DNA of 27,513 nt from an uncultured Lachnospiraceae bacterium (GCA_910578405.1 CAJTQO010000011.1:1-27513); one strand, 5' to 3'; positions 1 to 7,459 are shown, numbered from the stretch's first letter. A program made the numbers and translations. Notes: generated from the sequence alone by a model not told the origin.

Positions 1-609
1 ACTGTACAGGAGTTGGAGCAGGAATTAGGCAGAGTGCCGACAGACAATGAAATGGCTGATAAAATGTGTGTACCTGTAGGACTGCTGCCGGAATTGAGAA
101 TACAGATGCAGGGGGTAGCCAGTTTAGACACCCCTTTAGCAGATGATAACAGCTTGACACTTGCCGATAGCATACAAGCCGATTTTAGCCTTGAAGATGA
201 TACGATAGATAAAATGTGTGCCGAACACTCTAAAAGCCAGTTATGGGGCATTGTGGAACGTTATACAAGCGACAGAGAGAACAGCATAATAAAAGAGATA
301 TTCATAAATAATCGGACAATGGCAGCAGTCGCAAGGGAACAGGGCGTAACCATAGACAGAATACGCCAGATAAAGGAAAAAGGACTGCGGCGGTTACGGA
401 TAGGCAAGGCAAAGCGTGAATTATTGGAAAAATTTGATATTGTGGAAGCCGGGGCATACAGAAACAATATGAATAAATTCAATGAGCATGGGCTTACTTC
501 TACGGTGGAGTATATCGCTTTACGCAGGGCTGAATTACAGGTAGAGTATGAAAAACATAAAAGACAGGATGAAATTATGCTTGAACAGGGAAAAAGGAAG
601 TGCCTGTAA
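1..609 (+). CDS. Sigma-70-like protein of a mobile element (5' end outside window)
   Basis: The reading frame is open from base 1, so the N-terminus lies outside the window; a TTG at 13 is unlikely to be the true start. The visible 202 residues begin with a sigma region 3-like helix bundle (motif LGRVPTDNEMADKM) followed by the linker SLDTPLADDNSLTLADSI, which resembles the region 3 to 4 linker of sigma factors. A region 4-like helix-turn-helix follows (VAREQGVTIDRIRQIKEKGL). The C-terminal tail (AYRNNMNKFNEHGLTSTVEY) is of a kind I associate, from memory, with sigma-like proteins carried on integrative and conjugative elements and prophages of Clostridia. It probably directs or modulates transcription of the element's own genes. 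No integrase, relaxase or other element gene is visible here, so the mobile origin is an inference. Confidence 0.75.
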   Translation, partial: TVQELEQELGRVPTDNEMADKMCVPVGLLPELRIQMQGVASLDTPLADDNSLTLADSIQADFSLEDDTIDKMCAEHSKSQLWGIVERYTSDRENSIIKEIFINNRTMAAVAREQGVTIDRIRQIKEKGLRRLRIGKAKRELLEKFDIVEAGAYRNNMNKFNEHGLTSTVEYIALRRAELQVEYEKHKRQDEIMLEQGKRKCL

Positions 610-734
610 GTGTTCAAAAATGGATATAAATTGAAGATAGTAATAAACGGATAATAGACAAAATCTTTGTAAACACTGTAAAATCAAGGGTGACAGTTTT
701 GATTGAGGAAGCGGCGAAGGAAGGCAAGTTCTAA
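610..734 (+). other. Possible remnant of a small gene (two overlapping short frames)
   Basis: Immediately after the sigma-like stop codon a GTG at 610 opens a 14-codon frame (VFKNGYKLKIVING, stop 652-654). A second frame, open from 630 to the TAA at 732-734, reads 34 residues ending VTVLIEEAAKEGKF and has no standard start codon. The two could be halves of one small protein broken by a frameshift, or chance. I do not recognise either. The terminator begins about 20 bases after the second stop, so this stretch is probably the end of the element's transcript. Confidence 0.25.
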
Positions 735-752
735 GAAAAGTCCGTATTTTGG

Positions 753-796
753 GGGTTAATCAAGCCAGAAAATGGCTTGGTTAGCCCTCTTTTTTT
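753..796 (+). terminator. Rho-independent terminator after the sigma-like gene
   Basis: A 15-bp stem pairs 753-767 with 773-787 (two G-U pairs only) around a GAAAA loop and is followed by a T-rich run at 788-796. It ends transcription coming from the mobile-element side. Confidence 0.9.
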
Positions 797-813
797 ATGG
801 GCAAGACCTGTAC

Positions 814-845
814 AAGACACACTCTATAAGACACACAAGACACAC
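814..845 (+). repeat. Three direct copies of AAGACACAC
   Basis: Copies lie at 814-822, 828-836 and 837-845, in gene-free DNA between the element's terminator and the pot operon. Short iterated motifs of this sort can be recombinase or excisionase binding sites near element ends, but that role is inference. The rest of the gene-free stretch 797-1030 shows no convincing ORF, RNA or promoter. Confidence 0.6.
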
Positions 846-1031
846 TTTTGCCTCATGTGGCGTCAGGTGTTTCAGATGTGTCAGAGAATGCCTTTATATA
901 TATGGTAAAATTTGCTTTTTCTCATGATAAGGCTGGCCCGTGAAGCGTGATGGAGCTTGTTGCTTTTGAATTGATATATGAAAAAAGAAATATTATGCCT
1001 GATGTATTTTGGTAAAGTTTTTTCTGTTATC

Positions 1032-1064
1032 AAAAAGGCAGAGCCGCAACTACGGCTCCGCCTT
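1032..1064 (-). terminator. Rho-independent terminator of the pot operon
   Basis: Read on the minus strand, a GC-rich stem pairs 1053-1062 with 1037-1046 (one internal mismatch) around a 6-base loop and is followed by five T (plus-strand A run 1032-1036). It lies 74 bases downstream of the potD stop. Confidence 0.85.
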
Positions 1065-1137
1065 CTGATAATTAATATGGTATGCCTGTTGGTAAGATAC
1101 AAGAGGCCAATACATTTGTCTCTTTCTTTTCTTTCTC

Positions 1138-2202
1138 CTATTTGGACTTAACTTCCTTCCAAAGATCATTGTAAATCTGATCAGCATCGGCGCCCAAGTA
1201 GCGGAAAGTTTCCAGCCCGGCATATTGGGACAAATCAGGGAAAGCAATGGGAGAGTTGCGGATATCGTCTTCTTCAATTAATTCCCTGGCAGCTTCATTC
1301 GGAGTGGAGTAAGTAATGTATTCGAAATTCATCAGTGCAATATCCGGGCGACACATAAAATCAATGAATTTTTCTGCATTTTCTTTATTTGGCGCATTTT
1401 TTGTAATTACCCAGGAATCAATCCAGACATTTGTCCCTTCTTTTGGAATAACATATTCCAGGTCAGGGTTTTCGCGCTGGGTATAGATAGCTTCCCCGGA
1501 ATAAATCACGCCAATAGCGGCTTCGTTGCCAATCATTTTGTCTCGCACCTGGTCAACCACATAAGCCTGCACCAATGGTTTCTGGTCAATCAACGCCTGC
1601 TTGGCAGCTTCCAGTTCGACAGTGTCCGTGGAATTCATAGAGCATCCATTTCGTTTCAGAGCAACCATGAAAGCGTCCCGGACAGAGTCTTGCATTAAGA
1701 TGTTGTCCGCATATGTTTCATCCCAAAGGACAGACCAACTGTCGATAGGGCTGTCTACCATTGTTTTGTTGTAGAGAATACCTACGGTGCCCCAGCAATA
1801 AGGGACAGAGTATTTGTTTTCCGGGTCGAATTCTTTCGACTGCTCCCAATACTGGCTGCCAATATTGGCTTTTGCATTGGGGATATTTTCAAAGTTCAAT
1901 TCGGCCAGCAAATCATGGTCAATCAGCTTCTGGATCATATAATCGGAAGGGCAGAGGACATCGTATTCCGTAGCGCCGGTTTCCACTTTCGGGTACATAA
2001 TCTCATTGGTTTCAAATTCATCATAGATAACCGTAATTCCTGTTTCCTCTTCGAACATTTCCAATGTTTCCGGGTCCAGATATTCCCCCCAGTTATATAC
2101 AATAACTTCATTGTTTCCGCTGGAAGGGGCGTTTCCGCAGCCGGAAAGCAGGGGCAGAAAGATGGCAAAAAAACATGCGATAGGCAAAAATTTTCTTTTC
2201 AT
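1138..2202 (-). CDS. potD: Spermidine/putrescine ABC transporter substrate-binding lipoprotein PotD
   Basis: This is the 354-residue extracellular polyamine-binding component of the PotABCD importer, anchored to the membrane by lipid. The N-terminus is a lipoprotein signal: KRK, a hydrophobic stretch, then lipobox L19-S20-G21-C22. The mature protein starts with low-complexity residues and continues with VYNWGEYLDPETLEMFEEETGI, a typical PotD/PotF opening in the family of bacterial solute-binding proteins that includes SBP_bac_8. The start is supported by AAGGAG eight bases upstream. The gene is last in the operon, 77 bases after potC, and ends 74 bases before a terminator. Whether it prefers spermidine or putrescine cannot be read from the sequence with certainty. 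Confidence 0.95.
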   Translation of the reverse strand: MKRKFLPIACFFAIFLPLLSGCGNAPSSGNNEVIVYNWGEYLDPETLEMFEEETGITVIYDEFETNEIMYPKVETGATEYDVLCPSDYMIQKLIDHDLLAELNFENIPNAKANIGSQYWEQSKEFDPENKYSVPYCWGTVGILYNKTMVDSPIDSWSVLWDETYADNILMQDSVRDAFMVALKRNGCSMNSTDTVELEAAKQALIDQKPLVQAYVVDQVRDKMIGNEAAIGVIYSGEAIYTQRENPDLEYVIPKEGTNVWIDSWVITKNAPNKENAEKFIDFMCRPDIALMNFEYITYSTPNEAARELIEEDDIRNSPIAFPDLSQYAGLETFRYLGADADQIYNDLWKEVKSK

Positions 2203-2279
2203 TTCAAATTCTCCTTATGGCTTTTATATATTCTATCAGTTCATACATTCTATTTGAATTTATTTGACAGGAAAGATTT

Positions 2280-3062
2280 TCAATTTTGCAGCTTGCTTTT
2301 TTCCTGCGGCGTTTTATTGACCAAAAAAAGCAGCAGAAGCACAGTTACGAAAATAATCGTGGACAGCGCGTACATTTCCGGTTTAATGCCTTTTTTGACT
2401 TCGGTATAGATTTTTGTGGACAGCGTATCCACACCGGCACCCTTCGTGAAATGAGTGATGATAAAATCATCCAGGGAAATGGTAAACGCCATTAGGTATC
2501 CGGACAGCACGCCCGGCAGGATGTCCGGGAACACTACCTTAAAAAATGCTTTTACCGGAGAGGCTCCTAAATCCAGAGCCGCTTCATAAACACTGGCATC
2601 CACTTGTTTGATGCGGGGCATCACGCTAAGCACTACATATGGAATGCAGAACGTAATGTGGGAAAGAAGTATGGTTCCCAGGCCGAATTTTAACCCAAAG
2701 CTGATGAAAAGCAGCATTAAGGATATTCCGGTCACAATTTCCGCATCCAGCATGGGGATATTGGTAATCCCCATCATCACGGCCCTGGCGCGCCGTCCCA
2801 TGCGGTTGATGGCGATGCAGGCGATTGTCCCGATTACCACAGCCACGAGGGAGGCCACGAAAGCAATCAGCAGCGTGTTCCATAGAGCTTGCATAATTTC
2901 CCGGTTCCGGAAAAGCGCAGAGTACCATTTTAAGCTGAACCCGCCCCATTTCGCCCTTGTACGGCTGGCATTGAAGGACAGCATCATCAGGGTGAGGATG
3001 GGGGCGTAAAGGAAAAGGAAAATCAGTCCTACGTATATTTTCTGTGCCGTTGTTTTAATCAT
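2280..3062 (-). CDS. potC: Spermidine/putrescine ABC transporter permease PotC
   Basis: This 260-residue integral membrane protein forms the translocation channel with PotB. It shows about six hydrophobic segments, starting with a first segment around residues 10-30 (IYVGLIFLFLYAPILTLMML). The cytoplasmic EAA loop that contacts the ATPase is clear: EAALDLGASPVKAFFKVVFP. It is of normal family length. The start overlaps the end of potB by four bases (ATGA arrangement), which implies translational coupling and fixes the start. It fits the gene order potA-B-C-D in which both permeases precede the binding protein. Confidence 0.95.
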   Translation of the reverse strand: MIKTTAQKIYVGLIFLFLYAPILTLMMLSFNASRTRAKWGGFSLKWYSALFRNREIMQALWNTLLIAFVASLVAVVIGTIACIAINRMGRRARAVMMGITNIPMLDAEIVTGISLMLLFISFGLKFGLGTILLSHITFCIPYVVLSVMPRIKQVDASVYEAALDLGASPVKAFFKVVFPDILPGVLSGYLMAFTISLDDFIITHFTKGAGVDTLSTKIYTEVKKGIKPEMYALSTIIFVTVLLLLFLVNKTPQEKSKLQN

Positions 3063-3886
3063 AGCATATTTCCCTCCCCGTTTTTATCGAAAATAGCGGA
3101 AATCACCATATTAAAGAGGATAAAGACCATTAAAACAATGGACAAACCGCTGCCAAGATGCCAGTTGCCTGCCTGGGTGAATTCCTCTTCAATGACATTG
3201 CCAATCAATAGTATCTTGCTTCCGCCTAACAGTTTGCTGATGACAAAAGTCGTCAGTGCCGGGACAAAAACCATAGTAATGCCACTGATAACGCCTGGGA
3301 TGGTAAGCGGAAAGATAATTTTAAAAAAAGTCTGTATTTCGTTGGCTCCCAAATCCCGTGCCGCATTGACCACATTTGGGTCTACTTTTACAAGGGAATT
3401 GTAAATAGGCAGCACCATGAATGGAAGGAAATTGTATACCATACCAAGGATGATGGCGGCTGGTGTATTAATAATGGCCAAAGGCGGCATATGTAAAAAT
3501 TCTAAAATATTGTTAATTACCCCGTTTTTCTCTAACAGTGTCTGCCATGCCAGTGTCCGCAGAAGGAAATTCATCCACATAGGCAGTATGAAAATCAGGA
3601 CGATAAAGCTGTGCTGGCTGACATTCATATGGGCCAGAATCATAGCTAACGGATAGGCTAACAAGAAACAAACAACGGTGCTGGCCAGCGATAATGCAAT
3701 GGAGAGCCAGAGCGCTTTGGCGTGTTCCGCCCCCATAATGGCGACTACGTTTTCCATGGTAAAAGCGCCAAAACGGTCTGTCAGCCCATAATAAAATACC
3801 ATACCGAGCGGCACAATAATAAAGATTGCTTCCCATAACAGGTAGGGAGCGGATAAAAGACGGTCTGTCAGTTTATTAGGTTTCAA
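3059..3886 (-). CDS. potB: Spermidine/putrescine ABC transporter permease PotB
   Basis: This 275-residue membrane protein is the first permease of the polyamine importer. It has an N-terminal membrane segment (LLWEAIFIIVPLGMVFYYGL), several more hydrophobic helices, and the EAA-type coupling loop NAARDLGANEIQTFFKIIFP. Length and helix pattern match PotB/PotH proteins. Its start lies inside the last codons of potA (11-base overlap) and its end overlaps potC by four bases, so potA, potB and potC are almost certainly made from one transcript with coupled translation. Confidence 0.95.
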   Translation of the reverse strand: MKPNKLTDRLLSAPYLLWEAIFIIVPLGMVFYYGLTDRFGAFTMENVVAIMGAEHAKALWLSIALSLASTVVCFLLAYPLAMILAHMNVSQHSFIVLIFILPMWMNFLLRTLAWQTLLEKNGVINNILEFLHMPPLAIINTPAAIILGMVYNFLPFMVLPIYNSLVKVDPNVVNAARDLGANEIQTFFKIIFPLTIPGVISGITMVFVPALTTFVISKLLGGSKILLIGNVIEEEFTQAGNWHLGSGLSIVLMVFILFNMVISAIFDKNGEGNML

Positions 3887-4949
3887 TTGCAGCAGCCTCC
3901 TCGTCTTCAGATTCCGGTTTGTTCATAATCTGGATGTTAAAAGGGTTTACGCGGATACCCACATCCGTTCCGACAGAGAACATTTCGGTGGAATGGACAA
4001 GCCATTCAAATCCGTTTGCCATAACTTCCATTTCATAATGAACGCCTTTGAAAATCAGGTGGGTTACAGTCCCCTGTATGACGCCTTCCTCTGGCTTAAC
4101 CAGTTCCACGTCTTCCGGACGGATGACTACATCCACTGGCCGGTTAGTGCCAAAGCCGGTATCCACGCAGGCAAAACGGGCGCCAAGGATGGAAACCAGT
4201 TTATCTTCTAACATAATGGCGTCAATAATATTGCTGTCTCCGATAAAGTCGGCCACAAAAGCATTTTCCGGTTCGTTGTAAATGGTTTCCGGTGAGCCAA
4301 TCTGCTGGATATAGCCTTGGTTCATAACCACAATGGTATCGGACATAGTCAGGGCTTCTTCCTGGTCATGGGTAACATAAATAAAGGTAATGCCCAGTTC
4401 ATTTTTCAGACGAATCAGCTCGTACTGCATATCCTGGCGCAGTTTCAAATCCAAAGCGCCCAGCGGTTCGTCTAACAGGAGTACCTTAGGCTCGTTGACA
4501 ATGGCCCTTGCAATGGCAATGCGCTGTTGCTGGCCGCCGCTTAAGGAGTCAGGCATACGTTTCTCATAACCTTCCAGGTTTACCAGTTTTAAGGCATACT
4601 TAATCTTATCGTCAATATAGTTTTTGGATTTGTTTTTTATTTTTAAACCGAAGGCAATGTTTTCCGCAATATCCATATGGGTAAAAAGAGCGTATTTTTG
4701 GAAAACGGTATTGAGCTGTCTTTTATTTGGCGGAAGGGAAGTAATATCCTGTCCGTCAAAGACGACCTGCCCTTTGTCGGGAGAGACAAATCCGCCGATA
4801 ATGCGCAGAGTAGTGGTTTTGCCGCAGCCGCTGGGACCCAAAAGCGTCAGGAATTCATTTTCATGGATGCTTAAATTTAATTCATCCAGTACCAATTCAC
4901 CGTCAAAAGACTTGGAAATGTCAATCAAATTAATCAGTTCTTTTTTCAT
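3876..4949 (-). CDS. potA: Spermidine/putrescine ABC transporter ATP-binding protein PotA
   Basis: This is the 357-residue ATPase that powers polyamine import at the inner face of the membrane. The motifs are complete: Walker A GPSGCGKT at 38-45, Q-loop around Gln84 (VFQKYALF), signature LSGGQ at 136-140, Walker B VLLLDE at 156-161, D-loop GALD at 164-167 and an H-loop in YVTHDQEEA. After about residue 235 comes a C-terminal TOBE-like regulatory domain (DVVIRPEDVELV). The start has GGAGGT seven bases upstream. It is the first transporter gene, 92 bases after the XRE-cupin regulator gene. I saw no convincing separate promoter in that gap, so cotranscription with the regulator is likely. Confidence 0.96.
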   Translation of the reverse strand: MKKELINLIDISKSFDGELVLDELNLSIHENEFLTLLGPSGCGKTTTLRIIGGFVSPDKGQVVFDGQDITSLPPNKRQLNTVFQKYALFTHMDIAENIAFGLKIKNKSKNYIDDKIKYALKLVNLEGYEKRMPDSLSGGQQQRIAIARAIVNEPKVLLLDEPLGALDLKLRQDMQYELIRLKNELGITFIYVTHDQEEALTMSDTIVVMNQGYIQQIGSPETIYNEPENAFVADFIGDSNIIDAIMLEDKLVSILGARFACVDTGFGTNRPVDVVIRPEDVELVKPEEGVIQGTVTHLIFKGVHYEMEVMANGFEWLVHSTEMFSVGTDVGIRVNPFNIQIMNKPESEDEEAAAIET

Positions 4950-5041
4950 GGCAGTGACCTCCGGTATATGTATAATGTGTATTTTACGCGGTAAGAAGCG
5001 CCGCGCAGTTTTTCAAAAGGTATAAATTGTCCGTTCAAAAG

Positions 5042-5584
5042 TTAGAAGCTGGGCGGAGAGCTTACCCACAAGATTGTGGCGCCTGTTTTACTGCCTGCCA
5101 TAATATAGTGGGTGGTGTCCGGGCGGAAATAGAAGGATTCCCCTTTTTTCGCCCGGATTTTTTTCTTGCCCAGGACAATGGTAATGCTGCCTGACAGCAC
5201 ATAGCCGAATTCTTCCCCTTCATGGGGGTTGTCGGGATAAGTGGAGCCTCCAGGCTCTAAGGTGAGGCGGATGGGTTCCATAATATTTTTCTGTGCATTG
5301 GGAATAATCCATTCCACTGCATTGCCCAGTTCCTTATCTATTTTTTCAAAATAATCCGTGTCATGGAAGACAATCTGTTCTTCCTGCGGCGCTTCGGAGA
5401 AAAATTCCTGGAAGTCGGTTCCAAGGCATTGCAAAATGTCTCCCAGCGTGGCGATGCTGGGGGAGGTCAAATCCCGCTCCAGTTGGGAGATAAAGCCCTT
5501 GGACAATTCACTGCGGTCGGCAAGCTCTTCTTGAGTCAGCCCTTTTTGCATCCTCAATTCCTTCAAACGGTTTCCGATTTCCAC
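5042..5584 (-). CDS. XRE-family regulator with C-terminal cupin domain, likely polyamine-responsive
   Basis: This 180-residue DNA-binding protein has an N-terminal helix-turn-helix of the XRE/Cro type (about residues 6-60; LKELRMQKGLTQEELADRS, SKGFISQLERDLTSPSIATL). A cupin sensor domain follows (about 105-176; PHEGEEFGYVLSGSITIVLG, KGESFYFRPDTTHYI). Regulators of this build often control polyamine or amine genes, PuuR being the best known example. I chose the GTG at 5584 because AAAGGGG lies seven bases upstream and the protein then starts directly at the XRE fold. Alternatives in frame are ATG at 5614 and TTG at 5650. The gene heads the pot operon and diverges from the lactonase gene. Its role as pot regulator is inferred from position. 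Confidence 0.88.
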   Translation of the reverse strand: MEIGNRLKELRMQKGLTQEELADRSELSKGFISQLERDLTSPSIATLGDILQCLGTDFQEFFSEAPQEEQIVFHDTDYFEKIDKELGNAVEWIIPNAQKNIMEPIRLTLEPGGSTYPDNPHEGEEFGYVLSGSITIVLGKKKIRAKKGESFYFRPDTTHYIMAGSKTGATILWVSSPPSF

Positions 5585-5621
5585 ATCCGCACCCCTTTCC
5601 CTGACAGGATTCATAAAATTA

Positions 5622-5648
5622 TAAACTAAAAGTTTACTGATACTAAAC
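5622..5648. promoter_or_regulatory. Candidate operator for the XRE-cupin regulator
   Basis: A perfect inverted repeat TAAACT-AAA-AGTTTA (5622-5636) is followed, after CTGATAC, by a third half-site TAAAC (5644-5648). It lies just downstream of the regulator's predicted transcription start, where binding would block its own transcription. The link to this regulator is inferred from position. Confidence 0.4.
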
Positions 5649-5662
5649 AAACGCTGATATCC

Positions 5663-5690
5663 ATTATACTATGAGATGGAATTATGTCAA
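5663..5690 (-). promoter_or_regulatory. Promoter of the XRE-cupin/pot operon
   Basis: On the minus strand TTGACA (5690-5685) is followed after 16 bases by TATAAT (5668-5663). Both hexamers match the sigma-A consensus exactly. Confidence 0.8.
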
Positions 5691-5716
5691 TAGGGAATAT
5701 GAAAAACCTCTATATA

Positions 5717-5745
5717 TTGAATTGCCCAAATGATTGTGCTATAAT
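5717..5745 (+). promoter_or_regulatory. Promoter of the lactonase gene, divergent from the pot operon
   Basis: TTGAAT (5717-5722) and TATAAT (5740-5745) are 17 bases apart and the -10 is extended (TGC just before it). The two divergent -35 boxes are only about 26 bases apart, so the transcripts start back to back and could share regulation. Confidence 0.78.
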
Positions 5746-5786
5746 AAAAACATGATAAATTACAGGCCTGATGGAGGATGGAGCCG

Positions 5787-6851
5787 ATGAAAAATGGAAA
5801 ATATGTGGCATATGTCTCAACCTATACCGCGGGGAAAGGGGACAATTACGGGATAAAGATTTATGATGTGGATATGGAAAAGGGGAGGCTGATAGAGAAG
5901 AATCAGGTGGAAATCACGAATTCCTCATATGTGAGCATTTCCCATAGCATGAAGTTTTTGTATTCCATCACGGACTTTGGCGTGGAGTCCTACCGGATAT
6001 TGGAAAACGGAGATTTGGAGCTGATTAACCATGCAACGATTAATGGGATGAGAGGCTGTTATTTGTCTACGGATTATGAAGACAAGTTTTTGTTTGTGGC
6101 AGGCTACCACGATGGCAAGATTACGGCGCTGCGTTTAAAGGAAAACGGCGGCGTAGGGGAAATTACGGATGAAATTTACCATAAAGGGCTTGGGAGTATT
6201 GCCGAGCGGAATTTCAGGCCCCATGTGAATTGTGTGAAGATGACAAGGGACAACAAATACCTTTGCGCGGCTGATTTGGGGATGGATCATGTAAAGGTGT
6301 ACCGCCTGGACCATGCAAAAGGCACGCTGAGGCTGGCGGACGTTATCCGGAGCGAGCAGGAGTCGGCGCCCAGGCATTTGAAGTTCTCCCGTAATGGCAG
6401 GTTTTTGTATATTGTCCATGAGTTGAAAAATTATATAGATGTCTATACTTATGAAGAAGTGCATGACAACAACCCACAGTTTGAGAAAATCCAGACGATT
6501 TCCACACTGAATGAGTATCAAGCCAGCAATTCGGCGGCCAGCGCGCTGAATTTTTCGGAAGATTTCCACTATATGGTCAGTTCCAATGCAGGGGACAACA
6601 GTGTGGTAGTGTATGAGATAGACCAGGAGACAGGGCTTTTACGGAAGCTGCTTTGCCTTCCGGTCAGCGGCGATTATCCGAAAGACGCTGCGCTGTTTCC
6701 GGACAACCGACATCTGGTGTCGCTAAACCAGGAGTCGGACACTATGACGTTTTTTACGACGGATATGGAAAAGGGACTGATTTTAATGAATGGCCCGGAA
6801 GTGCCGGTAGAACGGCCAAACTGCATCATTTTCCATAAGCTGCAGGGGTAA
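5787..6851 (+). CDS. Seven-bladed beta-propeller lactonase-family protein (6-phosphogluconolactonase-like)
   Basis: The 354-residue protein matches the Pgl/YbhE lactonase family (beta-propeller, distinct from the SOL/NagB-type phosphogluconolactonase). Repeating blade motifs of the form IYDVDMEKGRL, VYRLDHAKGTL, VYEIDQETGLL and FFTTDMEKGLI occur through the chain. Family-typical stretches are RPHVNCVKMTRDNKYLCAADLG and APRHLKFSRNGRFLYIVHE. No signal peptide is seen, so it is probably cytoplasmic. I prefer the ATG at 5787 (GGAGG nine bases upstream) over the ATG at 5778, which directly abuts the ribosome binding site. The family hydrolyses 6-phosphogluconolactone in E. coli, but many members have unknown substrates. 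Here the gene is divergent from a polyamine operon, not near pentose phosphate genes. Confidence 0.85.
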   Translation: MKNGKYVAYVSTYTAGKGDNYGIKIYDVDMEKGRLIEKNQVEITNSSYVSISHSMKFLYSITDFGVESYRILENGDLELINHATINGMRGCYLSTDYEDKFLFVAGYHDGKITALRLKENGGVGEITDEIYHKGLGSIAERNFRPHVNCVKMTRDNKYLCAADLGMDHVKVYRLDHAKGTLRLADVIRSEQESAPRHLKFSRNGRFLYIVHELKNYIDVYTYEEVHDNNPQFEKIQTISTLNEYQASNSAASALNFSEDFHYMVSSNAGDNSVVVYEIDQETGLLRKLLCLPVSGDYPKDAALFPDNRHLVSLNQESDTMTFFTTDMEKGLILMNGPEVPVERPNCIIFHKLQG

Positions 6852-6859
6852 TCCCTGCA
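6841..6859 (+). terminator. Weak hairpin overlapping the lactonase stop codon
   Basis: A perfect 7-bp stem, TGCAGGG (6841-6847) with CCCTGCA (6853-6859), encloses the stop codon. No T-run follows directly, so termination here is doubtful. Confidence 0.3.
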
Positions 6860-6877
6860 TGATGCGTGGGTGAGTTT

Positions 6878-7039
6878 TAGAGCGTGTTTGAACAGTTATT
6901 CCTGACAATGCACGCCCCACTCCGTGTGATATTTGCGCTATATTCAGGTTACATAGTCGCTATGCGCCCTTCCTTTGGCACAAATCTCCCACCAATTGTG
7001 ACGTACATCTGCCAGAAAGCAATTTTCAAATATGTTCTA
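6878..7039 (+). repeat. Palindromic element, family 1, copy A (162 bp)
   Basis: It starts TAGAGCGTGTTTGAA and ends TTCAAATATGTTCTA; the terminal arms pair with three differences, all C-to-T in the right arm. The inner part is related along its length to the copy at 7200-7363 (shared blocks GCACGCCCCACT, GTGATATTTGCG, CAAATCTCCCAC and AAAGCAATTTTCAAA), but its inner inverted repeat is much decayed. It codes for no protein. It looks like a MITE-type or other small palindromic repeat that was probably mobilised in trans. Confidence 0.8.
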
Positions 7040-7201
7040 GTGTTTCATCCGGTCAGAAATTAGATTTTTAAACCGCCTGTTTCGCACCATTGCGTTGTTA
7101 AAATTTCTAGACGATGCCACCGCATCGCCGTCGAAATTTTGCCTAGCGCTGGCACGAACCATACAGCCCACAAATCTAATTTCTGTCTGGATGGAACACT
7201 A
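7038..7201 (+). repeat. Palindromic element, family 2 (164 bp), between the two family 1 copies
   Basis: It starts TAGTGTTTCATCC and ends GGATGGAACACTA; the outer 28 bases of each arm pair with three differences, two of them G-T. Inner arms pair through AAAATTTC...GAAATTTT around an apex CGATG...CATCG. Its sequence differs from the flanking elements, but size, architecture and TA ends match. It shares the TA at 7038-7039 with copy A and the TA at 7200-7201 with copy B. Confidence 0.78.
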
Positions 7202-7363
7202 GAGCGTGTTTGAACATTCATTCCCCCAATCTGCACGCCCCACTTTGCGTGATATTTGCGCCAAATTTAATCAACGTAGCCCACTACGCCTCTTAAATTT
7301 GGCGCAAATCTCCCACAAACTGTAACGCACATCTTGGGGAAAGCAATTTTCAAACACGCTCTA
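7200..7363 (+). repeat. Palindromic element, family 1, copy B (164 bp)
   Basis: The ends TAGAGCGTGTTTGAA (7200-7214) and TTCAAACACGCTCTA (7349-7363) are perfect 15-bp inverted repeats. An inner perfect 15-bp inverted repeat pairs 7255-7269 with 7294-7308, and the apex is CGTAG-CCCA-CTACG (7275-7288). The whole element can fold into one hairpin of about 80-base arms. It is better preserved than copy A and so is perhaps younger. Confidence 0.85.
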
Positions 7364-7390
7364 GGGAAAGCAGGGGACAGGGAAAAAGTG

Positions 7391-7426
7391 AGGAAAAGCA
7401 TTCCGGCTGTGGGAATGCTTTTTCCT
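7391..7426. terminator. Bidirectional terminator downstream of aroC
   Basis: The stem GCATTCC (7398-7404) and GGAATGC (7412-7418) has a 7-base loop, an A-run on its left and five T on its right, so it can stop transcription in both directions. It closes aroC on the minus strand and shields it from transcripts coming through the palindromes. Confidence 0.8.
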
Positions 7427-7459
7427 ATGCGAGAAGTTTATGGAAGGGCATGGCTTATA

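Noticed and set aside
4985..5010. Hairpin ACGCGG...CCGCGC between the regulator gene and potA
   Set aside because: The stem is about six bases with no T-run on the minus strand, so I could not support a terminator or attenuator.
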